From Schauerella aestuarii (lineage in GTDB: Bacteria; Pseudomonadota; Gammaproteobacteria; Burkholderiales; Burkholderiaceae_B): 64,000 bases of DNA. Every line of letters starts with the position of its first letter. Position 1 is the stretch's first letter. Below are positions 1 to 10,314 of the stretch, in pieces. A program made the position numbers and the translations under genes. A model generated the notes under the pieces. That model searched no databases, was not told the DNA's origin, and saw nothing but the letters and a program-made list of their open reading frames with translations. The stretch is taken from NCBI RefSeq assembly GCF_009866805.1, contig NZ_SIZW01000043.1, forward strand, positions 992,001 to 1,056,000, given 5' to 3'.

Positions 1-1
1 C

Positions 2-469
2 GACCCCGCTGGCGGGGCCGGTGTGCCCACGACGCTCGGCGGTTCGCTGCGCGCGCTGCGTCAAACGCGCGGTTGGTCGTTGGAAGAAGTGTCCAGTCGA
101 ATCAAGTTCGCGCCGCGTCAGATCGACGCGCTCGAAAATGAGCGCTGGGACGAATTGCCCACGGGCGTGTCGCTGCGGGGTCTGGCCCGCAACTACGCGC
201 GCCTGCTCGGCGCTGACGATGCCGCGATTGTGGCATCGCTTGCTGCGCGCACCGGCGAGTCGCGCGGTCTCGTCAATGACGCGCCCCGCACGCCGCTCCA
301 AGGTCGTGCGGCCATGCCGGCTGAAGAAGAAACCGGTTCCGGCATGCCCTGGGGCTGGCTGTTTATTTTGCTCGTCGTGGTGCTGGCAGGTGTGGCCTAT
401 GCTTTCTGGCAGGGCTGGTTGCCCGCCGAATGGTTGCCTGCCGGCTGGATACCCCGGAATACCCCCTGA
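2..469 (+). CDS. RodZ-like helix-turn-helix membrane protein (5' end outside window)
   Basis: The frame is open to the left edge of the window, so the true start lies upstream; an internal GTG at 23 is only the first candidate start. The visible part has a Cro/C1-like helix-turn-helix of the RodZ/YfgA type (residues about 15-75, with WSLEEVSSRI, IDALENERWDELP and LRGLARNYARLL). A basic/acidic linker and one hydrophobic segment starting WGWLFILLVVV follow. The protein stops soon after the membrane span and lacks the periplasmic beta domain of E. coli RodZ. In this family RodZ links MreB to the cell-shape machinery. The stop codon directly abuts the ispG start, so the two are likely co-transcribed. 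Confidence 0.8.
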   Translation, partial: DPAGGAGVPTTLGGSLRALRQTRGWSLEEVSSRIKFAPRQIDALENERWDELPTGVSLRGLARNYARLLGADDAAIVASLAARTGESRGLVNDAPRTPLQGRAAMPAEEETGSGMPWGWLFILLVVVLAGVAYAFWQGWLPAEWLPAGWIPRNTP

Positions 470-1774
470 ATGAACGAACCGACTTCGATTGATCTGTCGT
501 CGACGCTGAGCGACGCCGAACCGCCCCTCGTGGGTGCTGCAGGCCGTCGCGCCACCCGCGCCGTTGCGGTGTCGTGGGGCGATCGCAAGGTGTCGATCGG
601 CGGTGGCGCGCCCGTGGTGGTGCAGTCGATGACCAATACCGACACGGCCGATGCGATTGCAACCGCCATCCAGGTCAAGGAGCTGGCGCAAGCCGGTTCC
701 GAAATGGTTCGGATCACGGTCAACACGCCTGAAGCCGCCCGAGAAGTGATCGCCATCCGCGAGCAGCTCGACCGGATGGGCGTCAACACGCCGCTGGTCG
801 GCGATTTTCACTACAACGGCCACAAGCTGCTCACCCAGTTTCCCGATTGCGCGCAGGCACTGTCGAAGTACCGCATCAATCCGGGCAACATGGGCGGCGG
901 CAAGAAGCGCGACGATAATTTCGCCCAGATGATCGAAGTGGCGTGCCGGCATCAGAAGCCCGTGCGCATCGGCGTCAACTGGGGCAGCCTCGACCATGAG
1001 TTGATGGCCCGCAAGATGGATGAAAACAGCCGCCGCGCGCAGCCTTGGGAAGCGCAGGCGGTGATGCGCGATGCGCTGGTCGTGTCTGCGATCAGCAACG
1101 CGCAGCGGGCTGAGTTGCTGGGGTTGCCGGGCGACGCCATCATTCTGTCGTGCAAGGTGAGTCACGTTCAGGACCTGATCGCGGTTTATCGTGATTTGTC
1201 CTCGCGTTGCGACTATCCCCTGCATCTCGGTCTGACCGAAGCCGGCATGGGCAGCAAGGGTATCGTGGCATCGACGGCGGCGCTGTCGGTGCTGTTGCAG
1301 CAAGGCATTGGCGACACGATCCGTATCTCGCTCACTCCCGAGCCGGGCGGTGACCGCACACGTGAAGTGGTGGTGGCGCAGGAAATTCTGCAAACCATGG
1401 GTTTGCGCGCGTTTACGCCGATGGTGGTGGCCTGCCCGGGTTGCGGGCGCACCAGCAGCACGTTCTTCCAGGAATTGGCCGATAGCATCCAGTCCTATCT
1501 GCGCCGTCAAATGCTGGTCTGGCGCACGCAATATCCTGGCGTCGAGTCGATGAACGTGGCCGTCATGGGCTGTGTCGTCAACGGACCGGGCGAAAGCCGG
1601 CATGCCGACATCGGCATCAGCCTGCCGGGCACCGGCGAGGTGCCATCCGCACCGGTTTTCGTCGACGGCGAACGCACGGTCACGCTCAAAGGCGATCGCA
1701 TCGCCGAAGAGTTTCAGACCATCGTCGAAAACTACGTCGTGCGCCGTTACGGCGGCCAGCACGCGCAACACTAA
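470..1774 (+). CDS. ispG: 4-hydroxy-3-methylbut-2-en-1-yl diphosphate synthase IspG
   Basis: Cytoplasmic [4Fe-4S] enzyme of the MEP isoprenoid pathway, converting MEcPP to HMBPP with electrons from flavodoxin or ferredoxin. At 434 residues it matches the proteobacterial form. Cluster ligands are visible as Cys322 and Cys325 in [10 protein letters not shown], Cys368 in [10 protein letters not shown], and Glu375. The N-terminal TIM-barrel motif QSMTNTDT is also present. The ATG follows the previous stop immediately. Together with hisS, the TPR gene and bamB downstream it forms the standard betaproteobacterial ispG-hisS cluster. Confidence 0.97.
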   Translation: MNEPTSIDLSSTLSDAEPPLVGAAGRRATRAVAVSWGDRKVSIGGGAPVVVQSMTNTDTADAIATAIQVKELAQAGSEMVRITVNTPEAAREVIAIREQLDRMGVNTPLVGDFHYNGHKLLTQFPDCAQALSKYRINPGNMGGGKKRDDNFAQMIEVACRHQKPVRIGVNWGSLDHELMARKMDENSRRAQPWEAQAVMRDALVVSAISNAQRAELLGLPGDAIILSCKVSHVQDLIAVYRDLSSRCDYPLHLGLTEAGMGSKGIVASTAALSVLLQQGIGDTIRISLTPEPGGDRTREVVVAQEILQTMGLRAFTPMVVACPGCGRTSSTFFQELADSIQSYLRRQMLVWRTQYPGVESMNVAVMGCVVNGPGESRHADIGISLPGTGEVPSAPVFVDGERTVTLKGDRIAEEFQTIVENYVVRRYGGQHAQH

Positions 1775-1822
1775 GCAGAGGGACATTGCCGTAACGGGGT
1801 GCGTAGCGCATCGTCCGACGGC

Positions 1823-3118
1823 ATGATGGACATGACGCAAGCGTTTCAAAAAGTCTCGGCCCTGCGTGGCATGAACGACGCGTTGCCCGGAGTGGGCGCG
1901 CGCTGGGAGCAACTCGAAGCCATCGTGCGCGATTGGCTCGCCGGTTACGGCTATCGCAATCTGCGCACGCCGGTACTCGAATACACGCGATTGTTTACGC
2001 GTGGCATTGGCGAAGTCACGGACATCGTCGAAAAAGAGATGTACACCTTCACCGATGCGCTCAATGGCGACTCGCTCACGCTGCGTCCCGAAATGACGGC
2101 CGGCATGGTGCGCGCCACCATCGAGCACAATCTGCTGTACGACCGGCCGCAGCGCGTCTATGCGATGGGTCCCGTGTTTCGTCACGAGCGTCCTCAACGT
2201 GGCCGCTATCGCCAGTTCCACCAGATCGACGTCGAAGCGCTCGGTTTCGCCGGGCCCGATGTCGATGCCGAATTGATCGTCATGCTTGGCCGGTTGTGGC
2301 AGCGGATGGGCTTGACCGATGTGCGCCTCGAACTCAACTCATTGGGTCAGGCAGAGGAACGTGCTGCGCATCGCGCCGCGCTCATCACCTATCTCGAATC
2401 GCACAAGGATGTGCTGGACGAAGATGGCCTGCGCCGCATGTACAGCAATCCGCTGCGCGTGCTGGATACGAAAAATCCGGCCATGCAGGCGATGGCCGAT
2501 GCCGCACCGCGCTTGTTCGATTTTCTGGGTGACGAATCGCGCGCGCATTTCGACGGCGTGTGCAAAAGGCTGGACGATGCGGGCATCGGCTATCGCCTGA
2601 ACCCGCGTCTGGTGCGAGGCCTGGACTATTACAATCTCACCGTTTTCGAGTGGGTCACCGATCGCATCGGCGCCCAGGGCACAGTGTGTGGCGGTGGTCG
2701 GTACGATGGCCTGATCGCCTTGCTCGGCGGCAAACCCAATCCTGCGGTGGGGTTTGCCATCGGCATGGAGCGCCTGCTCGAGTTATGGGAACAGGCGGGT
2801 GAACGTGAGGCCGAGCCCGAGTGCGACGTGTACATCGTGCACCAGGGCGAAGACGCGCAGCGGCTGGCCGCGAAAGTGGGTGAGCGCCTGCGTGACGTGG
2901 GACTCGCCGTCATCGTGCATGCCGGCAGCGGCAGCTTCAAGGCGCAATTCAAGCGTGCCGATACCAGTGGTGCCCGGGTTGCGGTTATCCTTGGCGCCGA
3001 CGAAGTGGCGTCCGAAACGGCCAGCGTCAAATATCTGCGCGGCGCGGGCGACGCCGCACCGGCACAACAGCAAGTGCCCTTGGCGGCCTTGCCCGAAGTA
3101 CTGAAATCGAAGGGTTGA
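1823..3118 (+). CDS. hisS: Histidyl-tRNA synthetase
   Basis: Class II aminoacyl-tRNA synthetase that charges tRNA-His in the cytoplasm. The N-terminal motif [10 protein letters not shown], motif 2 region [16 protein letters not shown] and the histidine-binding stretch [14 protein letters not shown] are all present, followed by the C-terminal anticodon-binding domain. The frame opens at a GTG (1799), but three ATGs at 1823, 1826 and 1832 fit family starts better; 1823 is chosen and 1832 (MTQAF) is equally plausible because no ribosome-binding site is decisive. It lies 48 bp after ispG and is followed closely by the TPR gene. Confidence 0.96.
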   Translation: MMDMTQAFQKVSALRGMNDALPGVGARWEQLEAIVRDWLAGYGYRNLRTPVLEYTRLFTRGIGEVTDIVEKEMYTFTDALNGDSLTLRPEMTAGMVRATIEHNLLYDRPQRVYAMGPVFRHERPQRGRYRQFHQIDVEALGFAGPDVDAELIVMLGRLWQRMGLTDVRLELNSLGQAEERAAHRAALITYLESHKDVLDEDGLRRMYSNPLRVLDTKNPAMQAMADAAPRLFDFLGDESRAHFDGVCKRLDDAGIGYRLNPRLVRGLDYYNLTVFEWVTDRIGAQGTVCGGGRYDGLIALLGGKPNPAVGFAIGMERLLELWEQAGEREAEPECDVYIVHQGEDAQRLAAKVGERLRDVGLAVIVHAGSGSFKAQFKRADTSGARVAVILGADEVASETASVKYLRGAGDAAPAQQQVPLAALPEVLKSKG

Positions 3119-3123
3119 GCAGC

Positions 3124-3762
3124 ATGGCTTACGATCTGGAAGAACAAGAACAATTCGACGCGCTCAAAGCGTGGTGGGCGAAGTACGGCACCCTGATCAT
3201 GGCGGTCGTGGCAGCGGCGGCATTGGCCTGGGGCGGTTGGACCGCCTGGAAAGCCTACCAAAATCATCGTGCCAATCAGGCCATGGGTTACTTTGAAGCG
3301 CTGGAAGATGCCGCACGCCTGGGCGGCGCCGACGCCGCCGTGCGCATCAAGGCTGCTGTGGGTACCCTGCGCGCCGACTATCCCGCCACCGGCTATGCGG
3401 CGCGTGGTGCGCTGGTTGCCTCGCAAGCCCTGCAGGCTCAAAACGATCCCGATGCGGCCCGCGAACAATTGACGTGGCTGGCCGCTCAAAAGCAGCATGC
3501 GCCCCTGCAACCGGTGGCAAAACTGCGCCTTGCAGGCATGTTGCTCGACCTGAAGCAGTACGATCAGGCGCTTGCGCAGCTGACCGACGCCCCGGCGCCG
3601 TTCGTGGCGTTGTTCGAGGATCGCCGCGGCGATATCTTCGCGGCGCAGGGCAAGCCCAACGAGGCGCGCACGGCTTGGAAGAAGGCAATCGATACGCTGG
3701 GCAACACGGATCCTCTGGTCCAGGTGGTCCGTTTGAAACTTGATGCGTTGGGTGGTGCATGA
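3124..3762 (+). CDS. YfgM-like tetratricopeptide membrane protein (SecYEG ancillary subunit family)
   Basis: A short cytoplasmic N-terminus (YDLEEQEQFDALKAWW) is followed by one transmembrane helix starting LIMAVVAAAALAWGG (about residues 24-42) and a periplasmic helical region with TPR-like repeats. This is the UPF0070/YfgM architecture; in E. coli YfgM associates with SecYEG and periplasmic chaperones. The 212-residue length is normal. The ATG at 3124 follows hisS by 5 bp, and the 3' end overlaps the bamB start in an ATGA junction, showing translational coupling with the outer-membrane assembly lipoprotein. Confidence 0.9.
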   Translation: MAYDLEEQEQFDALKAWWAKYGTLIMAVVAAAALAWGGWTAWKAYQNHRANQAMGYFEALEDAARLGGADAAVRIKAAVGTLRADYPATGYAARGALVASQALQAQNDPDAAREQLTWLAAQKQHAPLQPVAKLRLAGMLLDLKQYDQALAQLTDAPAPFVALFEDRRGDIFAAQGKPNEARTAWKKAIDTLGNTDPLVQVVRLKLDALGGA

Positions 3763-4925
3763 TGGCTTTGTGGAAGACGACGTTCGCGCGTGGCCCCAAG
3801 ATGGCGGCGGCTGCCCTGTGCCTGACGGTACTGGCCGGTTGCTCGATTTTCTCCAATGACGACGGACGCAATGATCCGGCGCCGTTGACCGAGTACGCAC
3901 CGGGCCTGGCGGTCAAGCAGGTCTGGAAGACGTCGGTGGGCCGCGGTGCAGGCATCGGCTTCGTGCCGATGGTCATCAACGACGCCGTCTATGCCGCGAC
4001 GCCAAACGGCAAGCTGGGCAAGTACAACCTGGCGGACGGCCGCTCGGTGTGGACCGCCGATGCCGATACGGATCTGTCGGCGGGTGTCGGTACCGATGGC
4101 AATGTGACCGTCGTCGCATCCGAGCGCGGCGAAGTCATTGCGTACGACGACAGCGGCAAGGAAAAATGGCGCACGCGTGCGACCAGCAATGTTTCGGTAC
4201 CGCCCGTGGTCGGATTCGGCGTGGTGGTGATCCGCAGCGGCGACTATCGCATCCAGGCTTTCGACATCAACTCGGGCGAGCGCATGTGGAGTCTGCAGCG
4301 TCCGGGACCGGCGCTGGCGCTGCAAAGCGGCTCGCAAATGGTGTTGGCGCAGGGGTTGGTGATTACAGGCCTGCCTGGCGGCAAGTTGCTCGCCATCAAT
4401 ACGGCGTCGGGCAACGTGCAGTGGGAAGCCACTGTGTCGCAGCCCAAGGGCGGTAGCGATCTGGAGCGTTTGACCGATGTGGTCGGCGCGCCGCAGATTG
4501 CCGGTCGCCTGTTGTGCGCAGTCGCCTATCAGGGCCGCATTACCTGCTTCGACGTCTCACAAGGCGGCCGGGCGTTGTGGGCCAAAGACTTTTCCAGTTC
4601 GAGCGGCATGACGGTCGACGATCGCAATGCCTATACGGCCGATGCGCAAAGCGTGGCCAACGCCTTCTCGCTGGATGCCGGCAGCAATCTGTGGAAGCAG
4701 AATGCGCTGCGCAATCGTCAACTCAGCGCCCCGGCCGTATTGCGCGGCGCGGTCGCCTATGGCGACTACGACGGCTACGTGCATTTCCTGTCGTCCACCG
4801 ACGGCAAGCTCCTGGCGCGCGTGTCGCTCGGCGGCGGCGCCATCGTGTCGCCGCTGCAGACCACCTCGCAAGGTGTGCTTGTGCAAACCGGCAATGGCGA
4901 TATCGCCTTGATCGGCACTCCTTAA
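3759..4925 (+). CDS. bamB: Outer membrane protein assembly factor BamB
   Basis: Lipoprotein component of the BAM complex, which folds beta-barrels into the outer membrane. A lipoprotein signal peptide ends in the lipobox LAGC (Cys about residue 28). The rest is a PQQ-like beta-propeller with repeated blades such as VYAATPNGKLGKYNLADG, VIAYDDSGKEKW and LLAINTASGNVQWEATV. The length of 388 residues is typical. The start overlaps the preceding TPR gene by 4 bp. The order hisS-TPR-bamB-der is conserved across many proteobacteria. Confidence 0.96.
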   Translation: MMALWKTTFARGPKMAAAALCLTVLAGCSIFSNDDGRNDPAPLTEYAPGLAVKQVWKTSVGRGAGIGFVPMVINDAVYAATPNGKLGKYNLADGRSVWTADADTDLSAGVGTDGNVTVVASERGEVIAYDDSGKEKWRTRATSNVSVPPVVGFGVVVIRSGDYRIQAFDINSGERMWSLQRPGPALALQSGSQMVLAQGLVITGLPGGKLLAINTASGNVQWEATVSQPKGGSDLERLTDVVGAPQIAGRLLCAVAYQGRITCFDVSQGGRALWAKDFSSSSGMTVDDRNAYTADAQSVANAFSLDAGSNLWKQNALRNRQLSAPAVLRGAVAYGDYDGYVHFLSSTDGKLLARVSLGGGAIVSPLQTTSQGVLVQTGNGDIALIGTP

Positions 4926-4947
4926 CTCTTAGAAAGTCTGAAACAAC

Positions 4948-6330
4948 GTGTCATTGAAACCTGTCGTCGCCCTGGTCGGCCGCCCTAATGTCGGCAAGTC
5001 GACGCTCTTCAATCGGCTGACCCGATCGAGAGCGGCGCTCGTCGCGGACTTTTCCGGTCTGACGCGGGATCGTCACTATGGCGAAGGACGGGTTGGCGAC
5101 AAACCGTTCATCGTCATCGACACCGGCGGTTTCGAACCCGTTGCCAAGGATGGCATCCTGCTCGAGATGGCGCGCCAGACCAAGCAGGCGATCGCCGAAG
5201 CCGATGTGGTGATTTTCCTTGTCGACGCGCGTGCCGGCGTCAATGGGCACGATCACGACATCGCGCAGCTTCTGCGTCGCAACAGCCAGCGCGTGCTGCT
5301 GGCGGTCAACAAGGCCGAAGGAATGGGCGCGGGCAATGCCACCGCCGAGTTTCATGAGCTCGGCTTGGGTCAGCCTTATCCGATCTCGGCTGCGCACGGT
5401 GACGGCATCGGCGAACTGATCGAGATCGCGCTCGAAGGCATGGGCGAGGTCAAGGTCGAACGTACGGATTCGGAAGCCGATTTCGACGGCGACGAAGCCG
5501 ACGCGCCCGAGATGCCCGAGTTGCCTCACGATCACCGGATCAAGCTGGCCATCGTGGGCCGGCCCAATGTGGGCAAATCCACGCTGATCAATACGCTGAT
5601 GGGCGAAGAGCGCGTCATTGCGTTCGATATGCCGGGCACCACGCGCGACGCCATCGAGATTGAGTTCGACAAAGGCGGCAAGCGTTATACGCTGATCGAC
5701 ACCGCCGGCCTGCGCAAGCGCGGCAAGGTGTTCGAAGCGATCGAAAAGTTTTCCGTGATCAAGACCTTGCAGGCCATCGAGGCCAGCAATGTCGTGTTGC
5801 TGATGATCGACGCTACGCAAGAGGTGTCGGATCAGGATGCGCACATCGCCGGCTTCGTGCTCGAAACGGGGCGTGCGGTGGTGGTGGCGATCAACAAGTG
5901 GGACGATACCGACGCCGACCAGCGCAACCGCATCGAGCGGGAATTTCAACGCAAGTTGCGCTTCCTCTCGTTTGCCAACGTGCACAATCTGGTCGCATTG
6001 ACGGGGCAGGGCATCAAGCCCGTGCTCAAGTCGATCAACGAAGCGCATGCGGCGGCGTTCGCCAAGCTTTCGACGCCCAAACTCACGCGCGAATTGCAGG
6101 CTGCCGTCGAACAGCAGCAACCGCCGCGCAAGGGCATTTTCCGTCCGAAGATGCGCTACGCCCACCAGGGCGGGCAAAATCCGCCACTCATCATCGTGCA
6201 CGGCAATGCGCTGGACGCAATTTCGGATTCGTACCGCCGTTATCTCGAGACGCGCTTTCGTGAAGCGTTCCGCCTCAATGGCACGCCGCTGCGCGTCGAG
6301 TTCAAGTCTTCTCAAAATCCTTACGCCTAA
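4948..6330 (+). CDS. der: Ribosome assembly GTPase Der (EngA)
   Basis: Tandem-GTPase protein that acts in maturation of the 50S ribosomal subunit. Two G domains are visible, each with a P-loop GRPNVGKST (near residues 11 and 209), G3 motifs (DTGGF, DTAGL) and G4 NKAE/NKWD. A KH-like C-terminal domain with [11 protein letters not shown] follows. The start is GTG at 4948 ([13 protein letters not shown]), 22 bp after bamB. An acidic linker rich in E and D separates the two G domains, as is usual. The length of 460 residues fits the family. Confidence 0.97.
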   Translation: MSLKPVVALVGRPNVGKSTLFNRLTRSRAALVADFSGLTRDRHYGEGRVGDKPFIVIDTGGFEPVAKDGILLEMARQTKQAIAEADVVIFLVDARAGVNGHDHDIAQLLRRNSQRVLLAVNKAEGMGAGNATAEFHELGLGQPYPISAAHGDGIGELIEIALEGMGEVKVERTDSEADFDGDEADAPEMPELPHDHRIKLAIVGRPNVGKSTLINTLMGEERVIAFDMPGTTRDAIEIEFDKGGKRYTLIDTAGLRKRGKVFEAIEKFSVIKTLQAIEASNVVLLMIDATQEVSDQDAHIAGFVLETGRAVVVAINKWDDTDADQRNRIEREFQRKLRFLSFANVHNLVALTGQGIKPVLKSINEAHAAAFAKLSTPKLTRELQAAVEQQQPPRKGIFRPKMRYAHQGGQNPPLIIVHGNALDAISDSYRRYLETRFREAFRLNGTPLRVEFKSSQNPYA

Positions 6331-6342
6331 GGTCACGTTCGC

Positions 6343-7413
6343 ATGAGCCGTTTCTGGAGCGCCGTCGTCGGCACGTTGAAGCCCTACGTGCCCGGCGAGC
6401 AGCCGAAGGTGCAGGATCTCATCAAGCTCAACACCAATGAGCATCCCAGCGGGCCATCGCCTAAGGTGATCGAAGCCATCCAGGCGGCTGCGGGCGACAC
6501 GCTGAAGCGGTATCCCGACCCGAGTTCAGAGCGGCTGCGCAGCACCATCGCCGGTTATTACGGTGTGGAGGCGAACCAGGTGTTCGTGGGCAACGGCTCC
6601 GATGAAGTGCTGGCGCATGTGTTTCAGGCGCTGCTCAAGCATCCCTTGCCGCTTCGCTTTCCCGATATTTCGTACAGCTTTTATCCGGTGTATTGCGGGC
6701 TCTACGGGATAGCTTACGAAACGGTACCGCTTTCCGACGATTTCCGGATCGATCCCGCGGCGTTCGGCGCCGCCGATGCGTCACCCGCGGGCGGCATTAT
6801 TTTTCCCAATCCCAATGCGCCCACCGGCCTCGCATTGCCTTTGGCCGCCATTGAGCAGGTGCTCAACGCTAACCCGCAGGCCGTCGTGGTCGTCGACGAG
6901 GCCTATGTCGACTTCGGCGGTGAAACGGCAATCGGCCTCGTCGCGCGTTACGAGAATCTGTTGGTGGTGCAGACCCTGTCCAAATCGCGCTCGCTCGCCG
7001 GCTTGCGCGTGGGCTTTGCGGTCGGCCAGCAAACGTTGATCGATGCGCTCGAGCGGGTAAAGAATAGCTTCAATTCCTATCCTGTCGACCGTCTTGCCGA
7101 GGCAGGCGCCATCGCAGCCTTTGAGGACGAGGCGTATTTTCAGCGTACGCGCGCCGAGGTGATCGCCTCGCGCGAGCGTCTGGTGGCGGCGTTGAAGGCT
7201 CGCGGCTTCGACATACTGCCGTCAGCCGCCAATTTCGTTTTCGTGCGACATACGTCGCATGATGCGGCCGGCTTATCTGCCGCCTTACGTGAGCGCCGGA
7301 TCATCGTGCGTCACTTCAATCAGCCGCGGATCAGCGACTTTTTGCGTATTACGATCGGCACGCCGGACGAGTGCGATGCACTAATTCGTGCACTGGATAC
7401 CATCCTTGCGTAA
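6343..7413 (+). CDS. hisC: Histidinol-phosphate aminotransferase
   Basis: PLP-dependent class I/II aminotransferase of histidine synthesis (imidazole-acetol phosphate to L-histidinol phosphate). The HisC start [13 protein letters not shown], the Asp motif [10 protein letters not shown] and the Schiff-base lysine region [17 protein letters not shown] are present. It lies 12 bp after der and is probably in the same transcript. Because it stands apart from a his operon it may be a second HisC paralogue or one with broader substrate use, such as aromatic amino acids; sequence alone does not settle this. Confidence 0.93.
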   Translation: MSRFWSAVVGTLKPYVPGEQPKVQDLIKLNTNEHPSGPSPKVIEAIQAAAGDTLKRYPDPSSERLRSTIAGYYGVEANQVFVGNGSDEVLAHVFQALLKHPLPLRFPDISYSFYPVYCGLYGIAYETVPLSDDFRIDPAAFGAADASPAGGIIFPNPNAPTGLALPLAAIEQVLNANPQAVVVVDEAYVDFGGETAIGLVARYENLLVVQTLSKSRSLAGLRVGFAVGQQTLIDALERVKNSFNSYPVDRLAEAGAIAAFEDEAYFQRTRAEVIASRERLVAALKARGFDILPSAANFVFVRHTSHDAAGLSAALRERRIIVRHFNQPRISDFLRITIGTPDECDALIRALDTILA

Positions 7414-7566
7414 CTGCGGTGCAATCGATCGAGACACCCGCGAAAGCCGCGTATACAGTGTGTTTCAAACGTCCGGGCCCTAAGTGGCACCTGCCGGGAA
7501 AACCCTGTACAGTAGACTTTCTCTCCAATTTCCACCACTCAAAACAACACAACTGGAGCCTGGCCA

Positions 7567-7806
7567 ATGAGCAGCAATAAAGGGCAAACACTGCAAGACC
7601 CATTTCTCAACACGTTGCGCAAGGATCATGTGCCCGTGTCCATCTATCTGGTCAACGGGATCAAGTTGCAAGGCCAGATCGAGTCGTTCGATCAATATGT
7701 CGTTCTGCTTCGCAACACCGTAACGCAGATGGTCTACAAGCATGCAATTTCCACGGTCGTGCCTGCACGTGCCGTCAATTTTCAGGTGGAAGTCCCCGCT
7801 GAATAA
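7567..7806 (+). CDS. hfq: RNA chaperone Hfq
   Basis: Hexameric Sm-like RNA chaperone that mediates sRNA-mRNA pairing. At 79 residues it is the short betaproteobacterial form. The Sm1 region ([19 protein letters not shown]), the conserved [11 protein letters not shown] and the Sm2 signature YKHAIST are all present. An ATG with an upstream GGAGCC is well placed. The 153 bp gap before it suggests its own promoter, and a strong hairpin terminator separates it from hflX, so hflX and hflKC expression may depend on read-through. Confidence 0.98.
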   Translation: MSSNKGQTLQDPFLNTLRKDHVPVSIYLVNGIKLQGQIESFDQYVVLLRNTVTQMVYKHAISTVVPARAVNFQVEVPAE

Positions 7807-7830
7807 TCCGTTTCTTTCTTTGGCCTTTAC

Positions 7831-7864
7831 TGCCCGCCGCACGTTTCGTGACGGCGGGCATTTT
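7831..7864 (+). terminator. Intrinsic terminator between hfq and hflX
   Basis: A nine-base stem TGCCCGCCG (7831-7839) pairs with CGGCGGGCA (7852-7860) and continues through CACG/CGTG around a TTT loop, followed by four T. It lies 25 bp after the hfq stop. It probably ends much of the hfq message while letting some transcription through to hflX. Confidence 0.8.
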
Positions 7865-7890
7865 CTCGCCGGTCGCCAAGCGAGGTTCGC

Positions 7891-8997
7891 ATGCGTGCAT
7901 TGATTATTAGTGTCGATCTCGGCAATCCCGATTTCGAAGCCCATGCCGAAGAGTTCGCCATGTTGGCCCGCGGTGCAGGCGCCGAAATCGTCGACACCGT
8001 TCGCGTGCGCCGCGATCGTCCCGACGCCAAGTTTTTCATCGGCAGCGGCAAGGTAGAGGAGGCCGTTCTCCAGGCCAAGACCTACGACGCTGAAGTCGTC
8101 CTGTTCGATCAACCGCTTTCTCCTGCCCAGCAGCGTAACCTCGAGCGCGAGTTCACGCTGCGCGTGGTCGATCGCGTTGCCTTGATTCTCGATATCTTTG
8201 CGCTGCGCGCCAAGAGTCATGAAGGCAAGCTGCAGGTCGAACTGGCCCAGTTGCAGCACTTGTCGACGCGACTCACCCGCATGTGGAGCCACCTGGAGCG
8301 CCAGCGCGGCGGGATCGGGATGCGTGGTCCAGGTGAAGCCCAGCTCGAAATGGATCGCCGCATCATCGGCGACAAGGTGAAGCTGCTGCGCGAACGTCTG
8401 GATAAAGTCGAGCGCCAGCGCAAGACGCAGCGTCGCGCCCGTGCGCGAGGCGGCGCCGTCTCGGTATCGCTGGTTGGCTATACGAACGCCGGCAAATCGA
8501 CCCTGTTCAATGCCGTGACGAACGCCGGTGCCTACGTTGCCGATCAATTATTTGCAACTTTAGATACAACCACGCGTCGAATCTGGATCGAAGGTGCTGG
8601 ATCGGTCACGTTGTCCGATACGGTGGGGTTCATTCGCGACTTGCCGCCTCAATTGATCGCTGCGTTTCGCGCGACGCTCGAAGAGGCCGTACACGCCGAT
8701 TTGCTGTTGCATGTCGTCGATGCATCGAGCCCGCAACGCGATGAACAGATCTTCGAGGTCAACAAGGTGTTGGCCGATATCGGCGCCGGTGAGGTTCCGA
8801 CCATCATGGTCTACAACAAGATCGATCGGGCCGGTTTCGAGCCCAGGGTCGAGCGGGATGCGCATGGTACGATTGCGCGAGTATTTGTAAGCGCCTCGGA
8901 GCGCGCTGGTCTTGAGGCGTTGCGCGGGGCAATAGCAGAGATCAGTCAGATTGCGGGAAGAAATGCGTCAAATCACCAAACTGTTCAATCTGAATGA
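7891..8997 (+). CDS. hflX: Ribosome-associated GTPase HflX
   Basis: GTPase that splits stalled ribosomes, notably under heat stress. It has the N-terminal HflX domain (RALIISVDLGNPDFEAHAEE), the glycine-rich linker RGGIGMRGPGEAQLE, the P-loop GYTNAGKSTLFN, the G3 motif SDTVGFIRDLPPQL and the G4 motif YNKID. The length of 368 residues is typical. The 3' end overlaps the start of hflK by about 35 bp, so the two are translationally coupled, as in the hfq-hflXKC arrangement of other proteobacteria. Confidence 0.96.
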   Translation: MRALIISVDLGNPDFEAHAEEFAMLARGAGAEIVDTVRVRRDRPDAKFFIGSGKVEEAVLQAKTYDAEVVLFDQPLSPAQQRNLEREFTLRVVDRVALILDIFALRAKSHEGKLQVELAQLQHLSTRLTRMWSHLERQRGGIGMRGPGEAQLEMDRRIIGDKVKLLRERLDKVERQRKTQRRARARGGAVSVSLVGYTNAGKSTLFNAVTNAGAYVADQLFATLDTTTRRIWIEGAGSVTLSDTVGFIRDLPPQLIAAFRATLEEAVHADLLLHVVDASSPQRDEQIFEVNKVLADIGAGEVPTIMVYNKIDRAGFEPRVERDAHGTIARVFVSASERAGLEALRGAIAEISQIAGRNASNHQTVQSE

Positions 8998-10294
8998 CCC
9001 CGGTTGGGGACGTGGCAGCAACGGCGGCAATGAACCGCCCAAGCGGCCGCAGAATCGCAATGACGGTCCGCCCGACCTCGATGAGGTGTGGCGCGATTTC
9101 AATAATCGTCTGAGCGGTTTGTTCGGTCGCAAGAATAATAATCGTCGTCCGCCGAATTCGCCTGATGGTGGCGGCGGCCCGAATATCCCGCCGCGCGGCA
9201 TGCGCATCGGCGGTGGCGTGATCGTCGGCGTGCTCGTCGCGGTCTGGCTCGCGAGCGGCTTCTACATCGTTCAGGAAGGGCAGGTTGCGGTCGTGACGCA
9301 ATTCGGCAAGTACACCAAGACGGCCGGTCCGGGCTTCCAGTGGCGTATTCCGTATCCGATCCAAAATTCCGAAACGGTCAACGTGTCGCAGTTGCGCACG
9401 TTCGAGGTCGGCTTCCGTGGCGGCGCGCGCACCAAGGTGTTGCCCGAAGCGCTGATGCTCACCACTGACGAAAATATCGTCGACATGCAGTTCGTCGTGC
9501 AATATCGCCTGCGCGGCGATGGCGCGCCCGATTATCTGTTCAAGACGCGCGATCCGGATGCCTCCGTGCGTCAGGCGGCCGAAACGGCCATGCGCGAAAT
9601 CGTCGGCAAGCGGCCGATGGATTCGGTGCTGTATGAAGGTCGAACCGAAGTCGCGATCGCCGTGCAGAAGCTGATGCAAGACATCCTCGAGCGCTACAAC
9701 ACTGGCGTTCAGGTCGAATCCGTCGCGATTCAAAACGTGCAGCCGCCGGAGCAAGTGCAGGCGGCGTTCGATGACGCGGTCAAGGCCGGTCAGGATCGTG
9801 AGCGTCAGGTCAACGAAGGTTACGCGTACGCCAATCAGGTGGTGCCGCTTGCCTCGGGTCAGGCCTCGCGCATGCTCGAAGATGCAGAGGGTTATCGCGC
9901 TCGTGCCGTTGGCGATGCAACGGGTAACGCTGCGCGCTTCACCAGCATTTTGAACGAGTACAACAAGGCGCCGCAGATCATGCGGGAACGTCTGTACCTC
10001 GAAACGATGCAGGCGCTGTACGCCGGTTCGAGCAAGGTCATGGTCGACACCAAGAACGGCAACAACATGATCTACCTGCCGTTGGACAAGATCATGCAGC
10101 AGTCCGCGCAGGAAGCAGGTGGCAAGCCGGCCAACTCGAATCTGAGTTTGCCGGGCGGCACCGCGCCTTCGTTGCCTGCCATGCCGCGTGTGGGATCTGG
10201 CAATACCAATAGCGGCAATGCCAACACGTCGTCTTCCGGCAATTCCGGTAGTCCCAGCAGCAATGCTCTGACCCGCGATCGTCAAGCGCGCTAA
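8963..10294 (+). CDS. hflK: FtsH protease regulator HflK
   Basis: SPFH/band-7 membrane protein that, with HflC, surrounds the FtsH protease and modulates its access to substrates. A Gly/Asn/Arg-rich cytoplasmic head (starting NDPGWGRGSNGGNEPPKRP) leads to one membrane helix (GGGVIVGVLVAVWLASGF) and the band-7 domain with VQEGQVAVVTQFGKY. The C-terminus is Ser/Gly/Asn-rich. The ATG at 8963 is chosen over an upstream TTG at 8951 because a GGGAAG sits just before it. It overlaps the end of hflX. Confidence 0.94.
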   Translation: MRQITKLFNLNDPGWGRGSNGGNEPPKRPQNRNDGPPDLDEVWRDFNNRLSGLFGRKNNNRRPPNSPDGGGGPNIPPRGMRIGGGVIVGVLVAVWLASGFYIVQEGQVAVVTQFGKYTKTAGPGFQWRIPYPIQNSETVNVSQLRTFEVGFRGGARTKVLPEALMLTTDENIVDMQFVVQYRLRGDGAPDYLFKTRDPDASVRQAAETAMREIVGKRPMDSVLYEGRTEVAIAVQKLMQDILERYNTGVQVESVAIQNVQPPEQVQAAFDDAVKAGQDRERQVNEGYAYANQVVPLASGQASRMLEDAEGYRARAVGDATGNAARFTSILNEYNKAPQIMRERLYLETMQALYAGSSKVMVDTKNGNNMIYLPLDKIMQQSAQEAGGKPANSNLSLPGGTAPSLPAMPRVGSGNTNSGNANTSSSGNSGSPSSNALTRDRQAR

Positions 10295-10314
10295 TCGGTC
10301 GGAGACCAATAATT